Positions 60,540-64,000 of a DNA stretch of 64,000 nt are shown piece by piece; the first letter of the stretch is position 1, and every line of letters starts with the position of its first letter. The translations under genes were made by a program, and so were the position numbers. The DNA comes from Streptomyces sp. TP-A0356 (lineage in GTDB: Bacteria; Actinomycetota; Actinomycetes; Streptomycetales; Streptomycetaceae), in the NCBI RefSeq assembly GCF_001417775.1, contig NZ_BBZJ01000014.1, forward strand, positions 496,001 to 560,000. Direction: 5' to 3'. Below the pieces are notes generated by a model. That model was not told where the DNA came from and searched no databases. It worked only from the letters and a program-made list of their open reading frames with translations.

Positions 60540-61541
60540 TCACACCGTCGTGGGCAGTGCTTTCGCGCCATCTTCGGTGACCCGCGTTGCCCCGAAGTAG
60601 TCGGAGGTGTCGATCGGGTCGAAACGGATCACGGCCCCCGTCCTGGGCGCGTCGATCATGTAGCCGCCGCCGACGTAGATCCCGACGTGATGGATGGCGC
60701 GGGAATTGGTCGGGTCGTGCGAGAAGAACACCAGGTCGCCCGGGAGGAGTTCGGACCGCTTGGGGTGCGCGCCGGCGTTGTACTGGTCGTTGGCGACGCG
60801 CGGCAGCGTGACGCCCACGCTCTCGTACGCGGCCTTGGTCAGCCCCGAACAGTCGAAGCGCCCACCCTGGTCGGCGGTGCCGTCGCCGCCCCACAGGTAG
60901 GGGGTGCCGAGCTTCTTCTGCGCGTAGTAGATGGCGCCTGCCGCCTGCTTCGACGGGTCGAGCCGCTGCACGGGCGCGGCGAAGCTCTTCGCCAGGGTCG
61001 TGATGGTCCTGACGTAGTTCTGGGTCTCCGTGTACGGCGGCACGCCCCCGTACTTGATGACCGCGTACGCCCCCGCGTTGTACGCGGCGAGCATGTTCTC
61101 CGTCGGGTTCCCGGGGGCGTTCTTCACGTACGAGGCGAGCTTGCAGTCGTACGAGGCGGCCGACGGGATCGCGTCGCGCGGGTCCCAGACGTTCGCGACC
61201 CCGTCGCCGTTGCCGTCGATGCCCTGGACGGCCCAGGTGCCGGGGATGAACTGCGCGATCCCTTCGGCCTTCGCGGGGCTCGTGGCGTTCGGGTTGAAGC
61301 CGCTCTCCTGGTAGAGCTGGGCGGCGAGCAGCGCGGGGTTGATCGCGCCGCACAGGTTGCCCCACTTCTGCACGATCGACGCGTATACGGCGGGCACGGC
61401 GTTCTTGGCGAGTCCGACGGCACCCTGCCCGACTCCGTTGGCAAGGTTCCCGGCGGCCAGGTAGACACCGACCACGAGGACCATCACGAAGCTCAGCGCG
61501 GCGCCGACGGCAACGGTCGCCCAGATCCACGCCTTACGCAC
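60540..61541 (-). CDS. Bifunctional cell-wall hydrolase: lysozyme-like SLT plus NlpC/P60
   Basis: A 333-residue membrane-anchored hydrolase. Residues 6-30 are a transmembrane anchor. The SLT domain (about 58-190) has catalytic Glu79 in AQLYQESGFNPNATSP and the AEGIAQFIPGTW and AAYNAGAYAV motifs. The NlpC/P60 domain (about 200-320) has Cys231 (FDCSGLTKA), His285 (HHVGIYVG) and Asp297 (IDAPRTG) in the third position. It should cut both glycan and peptide bonds. I start at GTG 61541; the upstream frame is low-complexity. Enzymes with this plan also occur in conjugation loci, but no such genes are here. Confidence 0.92.
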   Translation of the reverse strand: MRKAWIWATVAVGAALSFVMVLVVGVYLAAGNLANGVGQGAVGLAKNAVPAVYASIVQKWGNLCGAINPALLAAQLYQESGFNPNATSPAKAEGIAQFIPGTWAVQGIDGNGDGVANVWDPRDAIPSAASYDCKLASYVKNAPGNPTENMLAAYNAGAYAVIKYGGVPPYTETQNYVRTITTLAKSFAAPVQRLDPSKQAAGAIYYAQKKLGTPYLWGGDGTADQGGRFDCSGLTKAAYESVGVTLPRVANDQYNAGAHPKRSELLPGDLVFFSHDPTNSRAIHHVGIYVGGGYMIDAPRTGAVIRFDPIDTSDYFGATRVTEDGAKALPTTV

Positions 61542-61691
61542 CGTCAACCGCCCCTCGCCGCACGGGAGTCCGCCGAGGGTCAGTGTAGGGGTCGGGGCAA
61601 GAGCGCGGACCTGCGCAGGAAGGAGCCCGGACGGCCGGGCCCGAAAAGCCAAGGCCGACAGCTGCCCCGAGAGGCCCTGCCGCCGCCGCGG

Positions 61692-62447
61692 CTACTCGCC
61701 CGTGGCGCTCCTGTACAGGTTCGCGGCCTCGGTCCCGAGGGCGACGCTGTAGGAGACGTCGGCGGTGGAACCGCCCTGTTCGTGGCCGCCGAGGATGCCC
61801 ACGACCTCGCCGTAGCCGTTCACCCAGGGGCTGCCGCTCGTGCCGCTGGTGAAGCCGGGGCAGTCGATGCGCTGTTGGGTACGGCTGTGGGCGGTCGGCC
61901 GGTTGATGCAGCTTATCGGGTTCTCCTGGGAGCTCGGATAGCCCGTGACGGTGACGGCGGTGGCGCCGGTCTCCCGGCCCGTGACGAACTTGTTGCCCCC
62001 GACGACGTCCTCGACCTGCACCTTCCCGATGGGCTCCACCGCGGCGAAGGCGACATCGCTGTCCTCGTCCTGGTCACCGCTCCAGGCGTCACCGACGTAC
62101 GTCCTGGAGAGCTTCCACACCCCGAACGGCGCCCTGCCGTCCCGGTAGCCCGGGGCGAACCACAACGTGCCGCTGCCGATGCAGTGCGCGGCGGTCACGA
62201 TCAGGTTGCCCTGCTTGCTGTGCACCACGGAGGCGGTGCAGAAGTGGCCGCCCTCGAGGGCCCCGCTGGAGCTGAAGAGCGCGCCGATCCGCGAGCTGGC
62301 CGACGTGGAGACCGCCGGGTTGGTCACACCCAGCGGCCCGGGAGCACCGTCGGCGGCCGCCACGGACGAGGTCGTGACGGCCAGCAGCACGATGGCACCG
62401 AAGAACGCGTGCCGGCGGTTGCCAGGGGGGCGTGTGATGCGGTTCAT
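61692..62447 (-). CDS. Secreted trypsin-like serine protease
   Basis: A 251-residue exported protease. A signal peptide covers about residues 1-32. The triad is His88 (VTAAHC), Asp131 (DEDSDVAF) and Ser204 (GTSGSPWV), in the arrangement of the V8/glutamyl-endopeptidase-like S1 group. Two Cys pairs are possible (Cys70/Cys89, Cys180/Cys196). The ATG at 62447 is the natural start. No inhibitor or pro-region is clear beyond residues 33-52. It stands alone; a 228-base gap upstream holds only promoter-like AT-rich sequence. Confidence 0.9.
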   Translation of the reverse strand: MNRITRPPGNRRHAFFGAIVLLAVTTSSVAAADGAPGPLGVTNPAVSTSASSRIGALFSSSGALEGGHFCTASVVHSKQGNLIVTAAHCIGSGTLWFAPGYRDGRAPFGVWKLSRTYVGDAWSGDQDEDSDVAFAAVEPIGKVQVEDVVGGNKFVTGRETGATAVTVTGYPSSQENPISCINRPTAHSRTQQRIDCPGFTSGTSGSPWVNGYGEVVGILGGHEQGGSTADVSYSVALGTEAANLYRSATGE

Positions 62448-62675
62448 CGCCTCTTACTGTGACCCAGGAAGGTGAGAAAGTCTCTGTGACCAATCTGAAA
62501 TTCCCCTATGAGGTTCCATTGCCGCAGCTCACTGCGCGCAATTGGCTCACAGCTCCCCTCCATCCTTCGGACGCAACCGGCGTTCTGAGGACGGATACCC
62601 TCGTCCGAGTCGGCGCACGCACGTACGTACGAGGCGTAACCCGCTCACGTTCACAGGGCGGCTTCGGCGGCGCGC

Positions 62676-63314
62676 CTATCCGCCCGTGTACGCCGTCGTC
62701 GTCCGCTCGGCCGCGGCCCGGGCCGCCTCCTCCGGCTCACCCGCCGCCACGTTCGCCGCGCCCCAGGCCTCACTGCTCGACGTGACGAAGCGGCGGCCCT
62801 CCTCGGACGTCAGCCAGGCCATGCTCTCCGCCCGGTCCACGGACTCGCCGGACGCCAGATGGCGGGACAGGCCCAGGACACCCAGGTCCCACCCCACGCC
62901 CACCGCGCCCGGACCGAACTCCGCCCAGCGCTCATCGTCCACATGAGCGATGTGCTCCAGTTCGAATCGCGTGCGGTCGTCCGCCACCGGCGTCAGCCGC
63001 AGCTGGATCCAGCTCACCTCACCGCCGTACTCCCAGGTCGCGAAGAACCCCTTCGGCGGGTCGCACCGTTCGATCGTGCCACTCGCGTTGCCCTGGAGCT
63101 GGAAACGGCCGCCCTCGCGCAGCTCACCGGTGACCGGCAGGAACCAGCGCGGGATGCGCTCGGGGTTGGTGCAGGCGTCCCAGAGGTCGTCGAGCGGTGA
63201 GTCGTACGTCCGTGAGACCGTCACCACCCGCACCTCGCCCGCTCTGAAGACCCGCCGGCCCACCTGTCGCCGTACGGAATTGATCTCGTGGGTCACATCC
63301 ATGCCGTCAGCCAT
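62676..63314 (-). CDS. SRPBCC/AHSA1 family protein
   Basis: A 212-residue START-like (Bet v1 fold) protein. VVTVSRTYDSPLDDLWDACTNPERIPRWFLPVTGELREGGRFQLQG is the AHSA1 signature, followed by FFATWEYGGEVSWIQLRLTPV. The last 70 residues extend the domain. The family binds hydrophobic ligands; role unknown. It starts at ATG 63314 within the end of the ArsR gene (8-base overlap), a very common arsR-AHSA1 arrangement. Confidence 0.9.
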   Translation of the reverse strand: MADGMDVTHEINSVRRQVGRRVFRAGEVRVVTVSRTYDSPLDDLWDACTNPERIPRWFLPVTGELREGGRFQLQGNASGTIERCDPPKGFFATWEYGGEVSWIQLRLTPVADDRTRFELEHIAHVDDERWAEFGPGAVGVGWDLGVLGLSRHLASGESVDRAESMAWLTSEEGRRFVTSSSEAWGAANVAAGEPEEAARAAAERTTTAYTGG

Positions 63315-63654
63315 CGGTCTCTCCTTCCAGGCGACGCCGTCGCCTTCCGCGCGCCAGCTCCGTCTCCAGCGCGTCCAGCCGTGGGGCCCAGAACCGCCGG
63401 AAACGGCCCATCCACTCGTCGACGTCCCGCAGCGGCTCCGAGTTCACCGCGTACAGCCGCCGCGTTCCCTCCGGGCGTACCGTCGCGAAGCCGTTCTCGC
63501 GCAGGACCTTCAGGTGCTGGGAGACGCCCGGCTGCGATATGCCGAACTCGGCGGTGACGACCTCGCAGACCGCCCCGGACGTCATCTCCCCGTCCGCCAG
63601 CAGTTCGAGGATCCTGCGGCGCACGGGGTCTGCGAGCACATCGAACACGTGCAT
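63307..63654 (-). CDS. ArsR-family transcriptional regulator
   Basis: A 115-residue winged-helix repressor: MHVFDVLADPVRRRILELLADGEMTSGAVCEVVTAEFGISQPGVSQHLKVLRENGFATVRPEGTRRLYAVN, shown here only to note the classical fold from residue 1 to 70, is the DNA-binding domain. No metal-binding Cys pair of ArsR/SmtB is present, so it senses something else, perhaps through its SRPBCC partner. The last 30 residues are basic. It begins at ATG 63654, 22 bases from an AT-rich palindrome likely to be its operator. Confidence 0.92.
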   Translation of the reverse strand: MHVFDVLADPVRRRILELLADGEMTSGAVCEVVTAEFGISQPGVSQHLKVLRENGFATVRPEGTRRLYAVNSEPLRDVDEWMGRFRRFWAPRLDALETELARGRRRRRLEGETDG

Positions 63655-64000
63655 GAGGGCAAGCTATCAGCCATCGCTTATATAAGCCACCAATGAAGCA
63701 ACTGCCAGGGACTCCCGCCCGGACAGGCCCCCACGCGATGCGCGTAGACCGGCCCAACCCATGAATTCCCTGTGAGCCTCGTCAAGGCGCCGCCAGGCGC
63801 GCACCATCCCCCGGCCATTGATCGGTAAGGCGGCCGCCTCGGTTCGGTAAGGCGGAAGTCAGAATTCCCACGCCCTCTTGTTTGTCGCGTACGCAACAAG
63901 TCACTGTCATCGCGGGCCGCCGCCTCGTCGCCGGGACTCCGTACCGGCGACGCACCCGCACACCTCCCCCTGTCAATCCGACTCAGGAGAACGCACCTTG
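63655..64000. other. Right-edge spacer; possible next gene start
   Basis: No complete gene is seen. CGGTAAGGCGG recurs at about 63824 and 63845. CTTGTT and AACAAG at 63877-63882 and 63895-63900 flank GCGTACGC. The window ends CAGGAGAACGCACCTTG, where AGGAG plus a TTG at 63998 could begin a plus-strand gene that continues beyond the window; this cannot be tested here. Confidence 0.35.
63676..63687. promoter_or_regulatory. Palindrome GCTTATATAAGC before the ArsR gene
   Basis: A 12-bp perfect AT-rich palindrome starting 22 bases upstream of the ArsR start codon. TTATAT inside it could be the -10 box. Binding of ArsR here would block its own promoter. Confidence 0.6.

Noticed and set aside
60377..60571. 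64-residue minus-strand ORF overlapping the SLT-NlpC end
   Set aside because: It starts within the hydrolase gene, has scattered Cys and no ribosome site or family likeness.
60687..62462. 591-residue plus-strand frame over the SLT-NlpC and serine protease genes
   Set aside because: Composition is Arg/Gly/Pro/Val-rich with no domain; the minus-strand genes carry complete active sites.

Overview
The window is high-GC actinobacterial chromosome and almost certainly Streptomyces. Codon third positions are strongly G/C-biased, GTG and TTG starts are common, short GC-rich intergenic repeats abound, and several genes are Streptomyces hallmarks (DevA/DevE-type GntR pair, RsiG, Nur, GlnR, mycothiol genes). 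As far as I remember the S. coelicolor map, gene order follows the core interval from gpmA (SCO4209) down to about SCO4130. This is therefore mostly conserved core chromosome with small variable inserts. I see no rRNA, tRNA, CRISPR array, prophage or intact insertion sequence.

Layout. 0.3-8 kb: secreted I36-like protein, phosphoglycerate mutase, MFS exporter, Tat-exported beta-helix protein, YbjN protein, MshA (mycothiol step 1) and a methyltransferase-like protein. 8.6-13.2 kb: NlpC/P60 hydrolase, receiver-PP2C phosphatase, and an HTH / HbhA-like / DUF2516 cluster with a perfect 20-bp palindrome upstream. 13.5-18 kb: APH-like kinase and the developmental cluster devB-devA / small membrane protein / devE, with the same 17-bp operator-like palindrome upstream of both GntR genes. 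18-24.2 kb: Eis-like acetyltransferase, asparaginase, RsiG (c-di-GMP-dependent anti-WhiG factor), DTD, YgfZ, Nur and a nitrobindin-like protein.

24.2-30.2 kb: sulfur-related genes (DsrE, DUF1416, thiosulfate sulfurtransferase, MoaD/ThiS). The sulfurtransferase is preceded by a leaderless cysteine-containing leader peptide. 30.2-36.3 kb: glnR with an overlapping upstream ORF built partly from an interspersed repeat, a LacI regulator, an HtrA-like protease with 11-bp direct repeats in its promoter, and an MprAB-like two-component system. 36.4-37.1 kb is a lower-GC scar holding an ABC-exporter remnant and two tiny Lys/Pro-rich ORFs with a common C-terminal motif. 37.4-42.8 kb: mshD, then an ECF sigma / membrane zinc-finger anti-sigma / ABC ATPase / two membrane-protein operon read leftward.

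43.6-55.8 kb is a phosphate block: ppk-CHAD-Nudix, PHO-box-led pstSCAB, a gene-free repetitive 1-kb segment, then pit with its PhoU-like partner, followed by csoR with its operator. 55.8-64 kb: tandem-repeat arrays, small conserved proteins, a lipoprotein, a BBE-like flavo-oxidase, PAP2 phosphatase, an SLT-NlpC cell-wall hydrolase, a secreted serine protease and an ArsR-SRPBCC pair. The strongest candidates for new biology are the glnR upstream ORF, the devA/devE shared operator, the cysteine leader peptide, the peptide/ABC scar at 36.4-37.1 kb, and the HTH palindrome.
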